Assembly (NCBI RefSeq): GCF_036370855.1
Contig: NC_088100.1
Coordinates: forward strand, 38,824,563 to 38,888,562
Direction of reading: 5' to 3'
DNA: 64,000 bases
Source of the DNA: Dromaius novaehollandiae
Lineage: Eukaryota; Chordata; Aves; Casuariiformes; Dromaiidae
Shown piece after piece: positions 25,101-37,887 of this stretch (position 1 is its first letter; every line of letters starts with the position of its first letter). The position numbers and the translations under genes were made by a program. The notes under the pieces are model-generated. The model ran no database searches, was not told the origin of the DNA, and saw only the letters and a list, made by a program, of their open reading frames with translations.

Positions 25101-28100
25101 CCTGCTGCAGCAGCTCCTTCCCCAGCTCCCAAGGCTGGCGGTACAGAGCTGCCCACCCTTTGGAGTCACCCTGCAACTTCACCTCTCAGCCGCCCACCCC
25201 TTCCATCTCTTACAGGCAATCTGCAGCCGGAAAATCATACCAGCTGCCCTCCAATTTCGGACTAAAAGTACAGCCAAGGAATATGGGAGGAAGCAAGATG
25301 ATATTCCTAAGAGAGCACGGCAGGCCTAAGCCAAGTACAAGGAAGCTCCCCCTCTTCTTGCTTCCACAGTTCCCTAAAAATCACTCCAACCCTATGCAGA
25401 GATCCTACCAGCCTCTGCAGTAATTTCACAGCTCATCAACTAACCCGTCTCCAACTACCAACTTAACTCTAAGACTGACTCATCTTTCCATCTCTTCCAA
25501 GATCAGTTTTCCTTGCATCTTTGCCTGTAAAAGGGGAGTTTACCATGGAGAAAGTCCTTCCCTTAACATGTACCTTGAATGTACCTACTGTTGCTCAGTG
25601 GTATGAAGTTTCTGCTTCCAATAGAGTGGGTGAGTGTTTTGGAAAGACCTTTGAAAAGGCCTGAAATAGTCATCTTTCATGGTACTGAGATAAACTGAGC
25701 AATCTCTTCTGTCTAATATGACTAGAAGACAGCTATATTTTAGAAATGTGTCAGGTTTCACTTCAGTGACCCCACTGTGAATGTTTGGAAGTAGGTGCTT
25801 TATGCTGTCGCTGTGAGGTAGACATTCATTATACCCATCGCCGGTTCCTCTACACAGCCACAGAAGAGATTTACTCTACCTCATCTTAGCAGTGGATGTT
25901 TTATCCCACACCCCATTTCCTCATTTGTTTCAATTTCTGCTTCTTCTGCCCCATCACCTTTGGTAACTTCCAACAAGAATAACTATTCTTACATCCATAA
26001 TAGCATCCAAAGATGCCTTGTGCAACAGAACAAGCATCAGGCTTTTGCTACCCACATGATTTACACAGTTTACTTAAGGGGAAAGAAGAGGAGGTGATGC
26101 TTTAGCAGCTTGAAATCTGGAGTAGGAAAAAGTAGCAGTGCTGGCTGCTTTAAAATATGTATAACCCACTCTCCTTCTGTAATCCCATCTCTAAAATTCT
26201 TACTTAATCCCCCCATTAACACTTAGTATCTGCCATTTCCCACATTGCTCACAGCACTAGCAATATACAACACATGGGAAAAAGTTTTTTCTTTTAATAT
26301 AACTGCTGATAGATTTCATGTTCTAGAAGAGATAGACCAATAACTCAATGTATAATCTTTGTGTCACTGACACTATTTCTGCCATAGGAAGTTTTCATTT
26401 GTTTTTTTCTAGGTATTAAGAGTTTGTAGATCTGCACTGCCATTGCTGGGACCTGTTTTTCATGAAGAATGAATTGCCTGAGCAGACAGCTCTTATTTTG
26501 GTGGGAGGGATGGGGAAGGAAGAGCAGGAACAAAGATTCATATCAAAAAGGCAAAGCAATGTCAGCTATGGCTACTGGCCATTTCATGAATGCTGTTATC
26601 TACCAGTAGTACCTCATATCACTAAATCTTCAATTGCATTTGCAAAGCAAACCAGTTTTCCTTTTCAACCAATTAAAATGATTGATGAATTAATGGGGAA
26701 GAGAAGAGACACTGTTAACCCCAAACATTCAAAAGATGAATTGTCTCTGAAGAAAAACAAAGTTTTCCCTTTTGTTCAAGCCTCTACAGCAAACTGAGTT
26801 GATGTTCTCCAGCTCTTTGCTACCCCCTAAAGCACAGCTGCAAGATGCTCGTGTGACCAGAGGTGCCAGCTTCAAATAAACTGCAGCAAAGCAGAGCAGC
26901 AAGAGCTTGGAAAGGTTCGATCAGCTGGTTGAAACCTATCCTCCCCTTCTGAGGAAAGCCCCTTCTGAGGGCTTTCTCCCACAGACAGGAGCCCTCCCCT
27001 TCCTCCCTCGCTTTTTTCTATAGCTTGTACTGAGAAGTGTTTAGCGATAGTAAGACACAGATGCATTCACACTTGGATGGTGAAACTCGGATGATAACAA
27101 GAACATGTTCTAATCTACCTGCCAAGAGACAACTGCTAGTTTTCCTTGTAAGCCAGATTTTATAACTTTTTTTCTGATGGAAGGAACAAGAGTCATTTTT
27201 GTTCCGCCTCACACAGCATACAGGGGAAATGCACTGTTTTTACTTCCCATGGTGCAAAAACACCTTGCTCTCCCACCAAATTTGCTTTCTGTCCAGGCTT
27301 TCATTTTCTCACAACATACCAAACGCCATACACACTACACACTCGTACAACGCTGCATGCCACGAGAGCTCCACAAGACTGACAAGAACAAGAGCTATCC
27401 TTTTCTACAACCAGGGGTTGCAGACCTCAAAGCGGCAGATACAGAAAGGCAACTGCTGCACGGGTAGAAGTGTAGCTGGCAAAGAGAAGGCTCTCACACT
27501 GAGGTTTTTTCCCTTGAAACATTTAACACTGTGTCCTGTGTAAAACACTGAAGTTTGTTGTAGCAAGCATCAATTGCCTACTAAGTGCTTTAGTTCTGCA
27601 TCATCTTAATTAGAACAGAATACTAATGAAGTGGTCTGACTGCACTCTTGCAACCAGTGTTTGGTTATGACTGTCCTCTGAAAATGCTCTCAATCATAAC
27701 TTTGAGTGAGAAAGCATCTACAAGATGGGGATAAGTTTAGTGCTCCCTGCATTCACGTAACATAGCACAAAAGAAAGGAGAACAAAAAACGATTGACTAA
27801 ACAGAGCCTGAGAACACTGTGAGCCCTTCTGGATATGCATTTAAGAACTTGATCAGCTCTTAGTGCCCTTAAATAGTGAGAAACAAAACCATAGAAATCT
27901 GCTGAGAAAGCTTCGGCTTAGCCTTACAGGTTTCTAACCCCGAACAGTCTGGCTTAACAAGGCACTCATCCCAAGGCTAAATGTGTATGAAATCAACTTT
28001 TCAAAGGCCAAGCTTGATAGATGCAAAATATCAGTGTAACAGCAAATAAAAAAACCAAAATAACACAAAACAAACAAAAACCCATCACACCACTCTTAAG

Positions 28101-28744
28101 CAATGGCACTCTCCTACTGGTTCAATTCAAAATTCAGAGCTTACCAGAGAGTGATCCAGTGTCAATTCTTTGTAGTTTATGCAGTGCTTCAAAGCAGCCC
28201 CAGGTGTGCATCACTGCTTCATCCCTTCACTTTATGAAATCAAGAATGTCTTCTGTAGTCATCTATCATCAGAAAGACTTTAAAGTAGCTAAACTGTATG
28301 AAGGATTTTCTCCTCTCTTCATGCTGCCATAAGATGAACCTTAGCATATGCAATTCCTATAGGAACTTAGCTGTCCTAGCTCTCAATAACAATCCCTAAG
28401 AGGAAAGAAATCAGGATGAGTATTGTAAGCTCTTGCACAACTAAAACTAATCCAATACTACTCTGGTTTAAGGAGAGCAGTAGCTTTAATGAGACCTCAT
28501 TAGGTGATGACCTTATAGGCCACACTAGAGAATTCTCCTCTCATTCCCTCTACTTCACTTGCTTGTGGCTCCATGCTTAGTTTGACATTGCATGATTCTT
28601 TCCTGCACTGCTCAAAGATCAGCAAAAAAAGGTTGCGGCAGACTCAGCAACCTTAGTGCTAGGAACTATGCGCTCCCCCTCCCCTTTCGAAGGGTATTAC
28701 TGTATTCAACATGTTAATGATCATGAAACCAGCAACAAGACATT
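22101..28744. other. Intergenic between the convergent genes, no gene seen
   Basis: No supported gene lies between the + strand CR1 and the SNAP91 3' end. Frames are short and unrecognised. A perfect 8-bp hairpin stem lies at 26954-26976. AT-rich sequence with several homeodomain-like TAATTA or ATAATTA cores occurs at about 23440-23560 and could be a conserved non-coding element, which cannot be judged without alignment. Confidence 0.5.
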
Positions 28745-31541
28745 TACTTTCATCAAGGTGTTTATTGCATCTCAGAGGGCACACATGCACTGGGGTTTTT
28801 TTTGTTTTTTGTTTTTTTGAACTGAAATACAAAGAAGAGCCATTTTGAAATTAGCTTTTTATAGAACTTTCCCATTACGGTGTATGTTATCCCCACAGCA
28901 AATTCAGATACAACCACTTTTAATGGTACCATACATTGATTAAATAGTTAATTTGAAAGACTTGAGGTGAACATCTTTCCAACCCAATATGCTTTTACAG
29001 AGAACTGCCAAGCCACTTGTAACACTGATCAACAGTGACCTCATTTAAGAGTCAAGATCTTAAGCCAAGCCATCAGCAGAAACAGTATGAGAACAAACTA
29101 AAAATTAAAGAAACACATTATGTACAGTAAAGGGCATGGTTCTCTGGATCAGAATTAAATCTAATCACCAATAGTACAAAAGCTACTCACAGCGCATTTG
29201 AGGAAATGGATAAAACACTAGCCTAAGGCATACACAGGTAAGCACTAAATTAAGAGATGTACATAAGAACTAAACAGAGATGAATAACACCACTTGTAAT
29301 GTTTTGACTACAGATATACCAAAGAGTGCTCTCATATTTGAAATCCCTTAATGCCAGCACAACTATGGTTGCTTTTTTCAACTACATGGAGAGAAACTGA
29401 CCCTTTACTTATTTTCAGTGCATTTAGCAAGAATTGATAAATATGCCAATTTTAAAAGAAAAAAACTTAAATAATTAAAATATATTTTAAAATAAAACCA
29501 GCAATAAATATGGTATTCTTTCAGATATGATTTTTCATTCTTGGTAAATCATTGAAAAGTATGTTATGGAAGTTTACCTTTATATTACTTTAAATCATCT
29601 TAACATATACAGTGCCATAAAAATAAAACATTTTTTCATGACAATTGAGATTCCTGTGATTGGAAAAAAGTGTATTCCACACAATTTCATAAGTGTTTTC
29701 CTTACTATCATCTGGTATTATCACACTATATTTTGTAACAGATAAAGAAGGAATTGAGTCTTAGGGAAATTTTAGGTGTCCTTGAAAAGTTATATACATT
29801 GAAACCTTCAAAAAACACAGACATCGCTCCAAATGGCTCACCAAACAACAGCTGCATAATCTTCCTCCATGGGATAGGTTCAGAAAAGCACTAGAAGGCA
29901 TCAAAAACATACATCCATTGTTTAAATTGTAAAACACAAATAACCCAAGTACACAAATTTAGAGAGAGTAGGGATAACAGCTAAGGTAGTACACATTCCT
30001 AATGTTCACTTTCACAGCTGTGCTACACGTTTCAGGAGTAAGAGAAAGTCTGAATAAGCGCTGGGTTTGGTACTGGTGGCTCACTTTGAAACTCTGAGCA
30101 TCAATTTGTAGACTCCAAACTCACGTTTTTACTATCCAGTCAGAAAAACTGCATCTGTGAAAACAGAAAGCATTAGATGAAAACCGGAATATCAAATCAG
30201 ATAAAATATCTCCTAGAAAAAATAAGGAAAAGAACCAAATATTCTCTTCACTTTAGACCTCAAAGCAGTTACGAATCATTACCGAAGCAACAGTCTTCCC
30301 ACAAACAGTTATGATTCTGCCTACCATGAACCCAAGCTGAAAGCAGTGAGTCCAGCAATGGAAGTGCATCTCCTCTCCTGGAAATCTCCACAAAGCCCTA
30401 GGTACAGTTACCCCACACTGAGATTTGGAAGGAGGAAAATGGAACTGGGTGCCATGTACTAAGATTAGCTTGATCCCATCCACTGCTGCTAACTCTAGTG
30501 TAGAGGAAGCTTAGAACAAGTCTTAATTTTAAGCTACAGGTACACAAAGAAAGAGGACTTCCAAAGAAGCTCTTAAGGATACATGATTATTGTCCTCTCC
30601 TTACTTGACAAGTTTTGTTCTAGCCTTAGTTTTAAATGCCTATCTTTTCTCTGCAATTTTTTTTTTAAAATTGTCTGAAGTGTTCAATCTGACATTTCTG
30701 CCTAGCCCTCCTCAAGCTCTTCTCCAAACCCTCATGGTAATACTTCTGCTCCCCCTGATTGCCCTACATACTACAGTACTCCTTTTTTGATTCTCCTCCA
30801 TTTTTCATTTTATTTATTCCTTCCCTGCTCTTCCCCGTTCTACCATGGCATTGCTCAGCAGCATCTCATGCCTCAGCATTCAGAAAAGCAGTGTCTTGAA
30901 AATTGTAAGCTGGGGGAAGACATGAGACTGGAAGCAGTAAGAGATGCAGGCAACTTTCCCTTGATGCTCAGGATATATGAGTTTTTCTCTTTTAACCTCT
31001 TCATGCTCCATACACCTATCATACAAAATCTGTTTCCACATACAGAAGATTGGATTACTGTTTATGATCTACCACAATTTAAAGAAAGCTCCCATGAACA
31101 ATATACCTCTGCTTGGGACAAGGTGGAACATGGCTTTTCAGTATGTTTTCTTCCCCCAATTGTAATTTATTATGATTTGACTTGCGTCAATATTAGTTTC
31201 AGGGAAAGAAAAAAAAACATGAACCCTTGGATTCAGTGGAAACAAGCCAAATCTGAAATTACAGATCCAAGATAACTTACCTGGTCAGTCACTTTAGGCC
31301 AAAAAGCAGCCAAAGTCAAGCTTTCAGATTAAAATAAAATGGTAGATAGGCAATTCAGCTTTCTGTTTAAGGTACCACATTAGTAGTGCATGTTTCTACC
31401 CATCTTTGAAGCTACAATTCTGTCAGATGTATTTCATTTTTTAAAAATATTTAACATCTACTGGACTAACCAATATCTGTGTGTCAGATAAGTATTACAG
31501 TGCAACATGCTTAGTCAGGCAGTCACAGAATACCTTATTGT
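28745..31541 (-). other. SNAP91: SNAP91 3'UTR
   Basis: About 2.8 kb between the stop codon and the inferred poly(A) site, contiguous with the last coding exon. It is AT-rich. A plus-strand open frame of 162 codons at 30787-31275 lies inside it, but the frame has no recognisable product and is most likely chance. Alternative poly(A) sites were not resolved. Confidence 0.65.
28761..28766 (-). terminator. SNAP91: SNAP91 poly(A) signal
   Basis: Plus-strand tttatt reads AATAAA on the minus strand, within GCAATAAACACCTTGATG. A GU-rich stretch (tgtcttgttgctggttt) follows on the minus strand from about 28743 downward. Cleavage is expected at about 28740-28750. Confidence 0.65.
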
Positions 31542-31634
31542 TTACAAGAAATCCTTGATGTTAAGATCCGCTAATGGGTCCTTTGTTGGAGGTTTCTTGG
31601 GACTCTGAGTAGCAGGAGTTGGGCTTGGAGAAAG
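31542..31634 (-). CDS. SNAP91: SNAP91 last coding exon (C-terminus)
   Basis: Thirty codons plus TAA, starting in phase 0 after an acceptor whose AG is at 31635-31636. The product begins LSPSPTPATQSPKKPP and ends DPLADLNIKDFL, which is the exact kind of C-terminus found in AP180. The exon runs on into the 3'UTR. This ending is the strongest single evidence for SNAP91 over PICALM. Confidence 0.97.
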   Translation of the reverse strand, partial: LSPSPTPATQSPKKPPTKDPLADLNIKDFL

Positions 31635-32122
31635 CTAACAGATGCCAGCCAGGAAGGCAGAAAAAAGAAAGCAAACAAGGATATACAAGCATTAGGTAAG
31701 TGCAGCAGGTACACACAAGTGCCTTGCAAGCACATAAAGTTGTAAGTTGTCTGTTAAGTTCAGCGTCTTGCCATTTTGCTCAAGCATTGCCTAAACTCCA
31801 TCCCTACTACAGAATTCACAATGTTTGGCTGATACAATGGCTGAGGATTCAGACACCGAGTATTCTAGTTAGTGTAGCATTAAATCACTCTCTCCTTGTA
31901 AGACACAAATTTGTTAGAATCATTAACTCAGAAAGAAGTTAAGCAACGGTTAGATGCTAAATGTCAAGGTTAAAAACAAGCAAAGTGCGTGCTGCACAGT
32001 ACATCTGAGAATCCCTGCCATTGGCAATTAAATGCAAGTTGTTCTATATCGGTAATGAGAAAAAAAAAGACTGTACTGCATACTTGGCTATATTACACAT
32101 CATTCCGCCTGGTTTAGGTACC

Positions 32123-32154
<32 letters not shown>

Positions 32155-34421
32155 AAGAAAACCCAAATAATCAGTAGAAAGTGACCATTTTTCAAGTTCA
32201 ATGCAACTCCTTTCACTCTGGACCCAAATATGTTTCCCCCTTCCTGTCCTTATCCCTCTCTTACTCAGGGCACTGGAGGTCTCATGCTCTTTTAGGTATT
32301 TAATATGTAGCCCTAGCACCTTGATGGCTACCCCCTTCTCCAAGAAAAAAAACTGTTTCTTTGCGTCTTCCACAATACTATTCTTGATACTCTCTGAAAT
32401 GAAAAGCCCATTTAAGGCATGAGGAAAAGTAAAACTAAGCATCTACATATCAAATGCAGAGCTCTAGCATCTACAACCCAACTTCTCACTTTAAAAATTT
32501 CAAGTCCTTGCCATTTCTACAAAGCAAACGCAAAGATACTTAAATGGGAATGTGTTTCCTTACTTAAGGAGTATAGTTTGCTACCGAGTTTGGTCATCTG
32601 ACTTAATGTTTGCAAAAATGGGAAGCGGATTAGTTTCACGTGTTACAAAGAATATTTAAGAGCCATGGCACCAGCTTGTGTCTGCTATTATTTGAAAGTC
32701 AAGAAGGACTTCTGACTTGTGCAGAAGCAGGATACCATAGGCAAGCATTCTCTGCCCCTCCCTCCAGAGGCATTTTCTGTGCCTTTCCTATTCAGAGCTA
32801 TTATAAACTAATAGCTAGTTTCCTGGTTATTAGCTTATTGTGTGATGACCAGGGTGATCAAATAGTCACCACAATCTGCTCTGGAAGATTAGCCTAAACT
32901 GCTTTTTTTTTTTTTTTAATCCATTTAGTGCAATTGTCCTTAATCAGGTGCTACACAATTCTTGCCAAATTGAGCATTTGAGGCAGGAACGCTCAGATAC
33001 TACTTGAAGTCTGCTGTGATTGTACTCCTCAGTGCAGCAAGACGGTAGGTAGGCAGCCATGCTGAGCTGCATGATGTGGACCAGTCAGTAGACAGGCAGT
33101 TGTCTAAGTGGCATAAGCAATGTGCTAATACTACAGAAGTTTACTACTTTGTGCTGGTAGCTGGAGACCACTCTGCAGTCCTTTACCATTTTCTGCTTCC
33201 TGAATGACAATGGTCTTTTCAGACTAATCTGTCCTGCTTTGAAGCATCACTACATGCAAACCTGCAGAATAATATCCAGAAGTAACTTCTATGTATGGTG
33301 GTCAAGCATAAAATAGGATAGGCTTACTCAGAATTGCTGCTAAGCAAAGACTTCCTCATGTAATGAACAGGTAACTTGCTGTATATAGCAACTACTATAG
33401 GATTCTTATGCACAGAAATTTATGCTGAAGATTCTACACATCTGCCAAACAACTTAGAGAATCAGCCCCGATTTTGTAAATACCATGCTAGTTCTTTAAA
33501 AACAGGCTTGCTTTAGCGAACCTGCTGTTGTTAGTAGCCAAAATTGTGTCTCCTTTGGGTCTACACATGTGATTGTCACAAAGTCATAGTAGGGGAATGT
33601 ACTTTAAATACATGAAAAAGGAAGCTGTGCCATCTATCTACTGCTTACAGAAGATCACAGTGATTGAAGATCAAGACTAATGTTTATTTGCCTTCCTCCA
33701 CATTAGGTAGGTTAGAAGAAATAAATTCCACTTGGTAGTATTTAAATTGGCACACTACAGTGCCTCCTGAACACTTCAATATTATATACATTATAGTAAC
33801 TCATACTTGAATATAGTTATTTTGAAATAAAGCCAGAAAGCTACTAGCCTAAGATGGTTAAACCTGCATTCACTGAGAAACAGCTGTCATTCAAGAACTT
33901 AAGATCTTAGCTCATTCAAAAGCAGAAGGTGGGTTTTCCAGAGAATCTGTTCAGTGGACTGTGAGGGGAGATGCAGAGTGCAACTCCAGTAAATTCTGAC
34001 AGGCTCTGGACAAAACAGGAATGCCAATCAGCTCCATTTCAAGCTTTCCATAAATCCCCCTGCAAAACATATCTTAGAAGTTGGTAGATGTGAGAGACTT
34101 TTCAAACCTACTCTTTCAACTGGTCTCATATAAGGCAATTGAAAAAAAATTCAAGGTGGTTGATGTGACCTGTTGGAGGTCAGGCAGAGCAGAGAATGTC
34201 ACCGAAACACAGAAGAGTTCTCACTGAGTTTGTCACCGAAATCAAAAGCACTTCAACGTACTGGCTCTTCACTTGCCTGAGATCTTCCTTGGTCATAGCT
34301 GGTACTATAAGAAATCTCACTTGCAGATCTACAGCTAGAATCAAACTGAGATACTGAATACAAAAGCCACTTGCCAGGGAATCAGAGATCAGTAAAACAT
34401 GCATGTAACAGTAACACTTAC
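31635..34421 (-). other. SNAP91: SNAP91 intron
   Basis: Intron between the last two coding exons, with donor GTAAGTG and acceptor CTGTTAG. It holds an A-rich run at 32123-32159 (U-rich in the transcript) and no recognised repeat or gene. Confidence 0.85.
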
Positions 34422-34526
34422 CTGCACACCAGGGCCAGTGGCAGCTCCGAACGGTGGCCTCATCATAGGCTGCCCGTACATAACTGGCTGCTGGGGCATC
34501 ATGGGTACACCTGCTCCTGCTGGGGG
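34422..34526 (-). CDS. SNAP91: SNAP91 coding exon (MPQQPVM block)
   Basis: Thirty-five whole codons, phase 0 at both ends, donor CAG/GTAAGTG and acceptor TTTGCAG. The product contains AGAGVPMMPQQPVMYGQPM and RPPFGAATGPGVQ, a Met/Pro/Gln-rich part of the AP180 tail. It is separated from the next upstream exon by an intron of only 71 nt. Confidence 0.95.
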
Positions 34527-34597
34527 CTGCAAATTAAAAACAATATGAGTAGGTTTCCAGATGGAAAAGGGAGAGCAGCATAAGAAAGATAACTCAC
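34527..34597 (-). other. SNAP91: Very short SNAP91 intron, 71 nt
   Basis: Runs from GTGAGT to TTTGCAG on the minus strand, with a likely branch region CCTACTCAT about 20 nt before the acceptor. The length is not a multiple of three and the intron has no in-frame stop, so retention would shift the frame downstream rather than stop at once. Confidence 0.9.
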
Positions 34598-34681
34598 CAT
34601 CCCAAATGCTGCTCCTGGCTGTACAACAGGTGGAGTACCTCCTGCGGCAGGAACAGCACTTGCTGGAGGCACAGTTCCTGT
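34598..34681 (-). CDS. SNAP91: SNAP91 coding exon (TGTVPPASAV block)
   Basis: Twenty-eight whole codons, phase 0 at both ends. Donor ATG/GTGAGTT and acceptor TTATTTAG. The product TGTVPPASAVPAAGGTPP continues to QPGAAFGM and aligns with the Pro/Ala/Gly-rich segment of AP180 just before the MPQQPVM block. A symmetric exon that could be skipped without loss of frame. Confidence 0.93.
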
Positions 34682-37600
34682 CTAAATAAAATGCAAAAAT
34701 TTCTATAACATCAACTGTTTGGAAAGTACAAGGTGTCTCTAACAGTCTCAAAGTTGTTCTGGAAAGTACCACTGTTAGGTAGTAGGTAATACCTAATCTC
34801 AAAACCACAATGCTACTGCAGAATGAGTTGAATGACTGTTGAATGACTGTTTGGAATAATGCTTAGTTTATTTTGTCATAAGAAAGCTAGGGTAACAGAC
34901 TAAGTTGTCTTCATGAGTGGAGTCCATTTGCAGCATACAATTCAAAATGAGACCAAAATACTTTCTTCCTCCTTCTACAGAGTAGTATAACAGAGCCTAC
35001 TGGCTTTATAACTGATAGCCAACATGCTATTGTGCTTATAGCATTGTACTTTACTAAGAGCTATAGAATTATGCCTAGCTTAAGCAGAGTGTAAAGTTAA
35101 TTAAGGGAAATAATTGCTATAGTAATTAGTTTCTGATAGAAATTAATTAGTATTTTTATGCAGTCACATTCATTTAACTATACCTCATTCACACACTTAA
35201 GCCACAGTTACAACCATTATGTGCTTTTGTCAAAGAGAGTTAAGCTCATTTTAACTTCTTATGCAATGGATTTTCATTCAAGTAACACATAAGGGAAGAA
35301 AAATGACTTTCTGCTATGATGCACGAAGAGAGAACTGTTAGTTTAGTAGTCTGACTGGATGTAAAGCACACAGGTAAAAATGCAGCACCTTTAAACACGG
35401 CCACCCCACTTATCTAGTAGGACTTATACATCACGCTTTTTGGGTCGCTTGTCTGTCATTTCCCGTGCGTAGTCTTCCTATGACCTTGAAAGCACTGAAG
35501 TCTCTCCCTTTCACAGAAGTATATTCAATGCAAACAGTATTTAAACTCTAACAGCTCTAAAGAGAGGCAGGAAGCACTCAAGAAAATAATCCTACTACCA
35601 TTTGGAAATCCTTAAGAACCTCATTATTGCTATTGTGTGTCCTAAATACTGGCACAATTTCTCAAGCTATTGCAGAAGTTGTAAGGTCTTGCCTGAGCCT
35701 TAAACTCCTTACTGTTTACCTGGAGTCAGTTATACCCCATCCATGCTTGGTGAATAGTTACAGTATTTTTCGGTTGAAAGGAGAGCGTGCCTCTGGAGAT
35801 ATGCAGTAATGACTCACTACAGAGTCCACTTCTGTGAACGTTGCATTTAGCGACCTTGTTTGGTCCTTGCTTCCAGGCTAAAACAGGCCAGTTTCTTCAG
35901 ATTTATGAAACTAGTCAAGATAGCCTGTTCCAGATTTACTGGACAGCATGCACCCTACACATTCTGACCAATTATGAACCTCTTTACAGGTAGCTTAATA
36001 GGTAGCATTTTTATTTGTCTCTATATTAAAACTAACATCTGGATGCTCAGATACGGAAAGCAAGAAATGGAATGACCTGAGTTAGTGACATCAAATGAGC
36101 ATCCTAAACTGATCTGACTGCAGCCAAAGGAAAAAGTCTTAGTTCCAAATTCAGTTAGGCAGACACCAAAAAAATGCCCCTATGAACTGAATCTGCTTTT
36201 GCTTCAAGATACTAGGGTCACTTGAGGAGAAGGATCTCATGAAATTCTGTTCTGCTTTTAATCCATAAAGTGAGAAGGGTCACGATGAAGGGAAGAAGTG
36301 ACCAAAGCTTAAGTGGCTCAAATTCAGACTTCAGCAGTGATGTGAAGAAATGCTTCATTGCAGTATCCATATTTGTTTTTTCCTGTGGCTCTACTATTCT
36401 CTGGTTTCAAAGAGCCCTAAGTGCATGGATGTAGAAGAAAAACATAGCATCCATGTTTCATGAAATGCTGTCCCTCCACCCAGCTTTCCAGAAAGCCTAG
36501 TTACTCAGATGGCAAAACCACTACCAGACTGAATCAGTGTTACAGAAGTCAGAAAGTCCACATAGTACAAGTCACTAGATCCTTCACATCGAAGCAGAGC
36601 AGAGATATTCTGAAGCCATTGTTTTCAAACTTTTAGCACAGAAATGATTGATCACTATGTACTGTCACATTCAACACTGCCTGAGAGTGCTGCTGGACAG
36701 ACATCTGAAAACAGTCATACTAGGTAGTTTCTAGCTAGTTTTAAGCCGGCTGTAATAACTGCAAAGCAGGTGAGGTGCTGTTAGTATCTTCGTGTTTAGT
36801 AAGTAAGTATAATAAGAGATCAAAAAAATTCACTTACATAGTACAGTATTGCCCAACCTTTCTATTAAGAAAAAAAGTTGACATTACAACTAATACATTC
36901 AATAAAGTATCAAGTTCGGTGAATTTGTACATCTACCATAACATTAAGAAATATGCTGGACCATGCTTAAAGTTATATTAATGTTCAGCTGTGGTAGTAG
37001 GGAACTGAACTGGTCTGCTCTCTCTCAACAGTCTCCCTTCGCTCTGTCTGCTGCCACCCCCCCTACCTTTTATTTATTTATGTTTTAAACAAAGGCTGTT
37101 CCACGACCTTGCTACTTTTATGAGGTATGAACTTTCTCCATATTACTATTATAGCCTACCCATGATCAGCTTTTTCTTGCACCAAATTCATATTTTAAGC
37201 TCAATTTAACTCCCTTCTTTCCCCCTAATCAGGGCCTTCTGATGTATTTTATAGGGCAATCTTAACCCCTTTCCAAAAGACAGTTTTGCTGTGCTAGACA
37301 AACAACACTTTTCTAATCTAACACCCAGTCACCTCATTAGTCCGAATACTGTGTGCTCTTTTGATCTACTGTGTTCAGGAAAGGTTGAATGAGGAACAAG
37401 CCTGAGAAAAATTGTTTTTTCTCACCCCAGTACCTCAGCTTCACATAACTACGTTTGTTTCTGGACAGTCTACCTGGACCTGATCAAGACCTATACTGCT
37501 ACCTACACACTTCACTTTCTTAATAACCACTGATAGTAAGTGTATACATAGAGTCAAATCTTGGTATGTAGGCTACTGTATTTTCATAGACCTGAACTCA

Positions 37601-37775
37601 GTGATTTAGTTATGCCAGCTGAATATCTGGTCTTAAAAATTTGACTTGAAACAATGACATTGTTTATAAAAAAGCAAACTCTTTAGCAGAAATGGACACA
37701 GCAACAAATACATGTATGCTTGCATGGTCTCAGAAAACAGTGAGGTTTCAATACTGGTCTGCATGAACTACCTAC
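34682..37775 (-). other. SNAP91: SNAP91 intron
   Basis: Intron of about 3.1 kb with donor GTAGGTAG. A tandem 11-mer (ttgaatgactg twice) lies at about 34828-34850. No gene or interspersed repeat recognised. Confidence 0.85.
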
Positions 37776-37887
37776 CAATGGACCACTTGGCACTCCACCA
37801 GTTGACCATGTTGCAGGTGCTACTTTCGGCTGCCAGTTGGCTCCTCCTGTCAATTTTTTCTCTCCAGCGTTCCACTGAAGGTCTCCC
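37776..37887 (-). CDS. SNAP91: SNAP91 coding exon (GDLQWNAGEKK block)
   Basis: One base completing a split Lys codon, then 37 codons, ending in phase 0. The product starts GDLQWNAGEKKLTGGANWQP and continues to KVAPATWSTGGVPSGPL. This block is highly conserved in AP180 and PICALM; the flanking sequence fits AP180. Confidence 0.96.

Noticed and set aside
30787-31275. 162-codon + strand open frame
   Set aside because: It lies inside the SNAP91 3'UTR on the opposite strand and has no recognisable family, signal or splice context.
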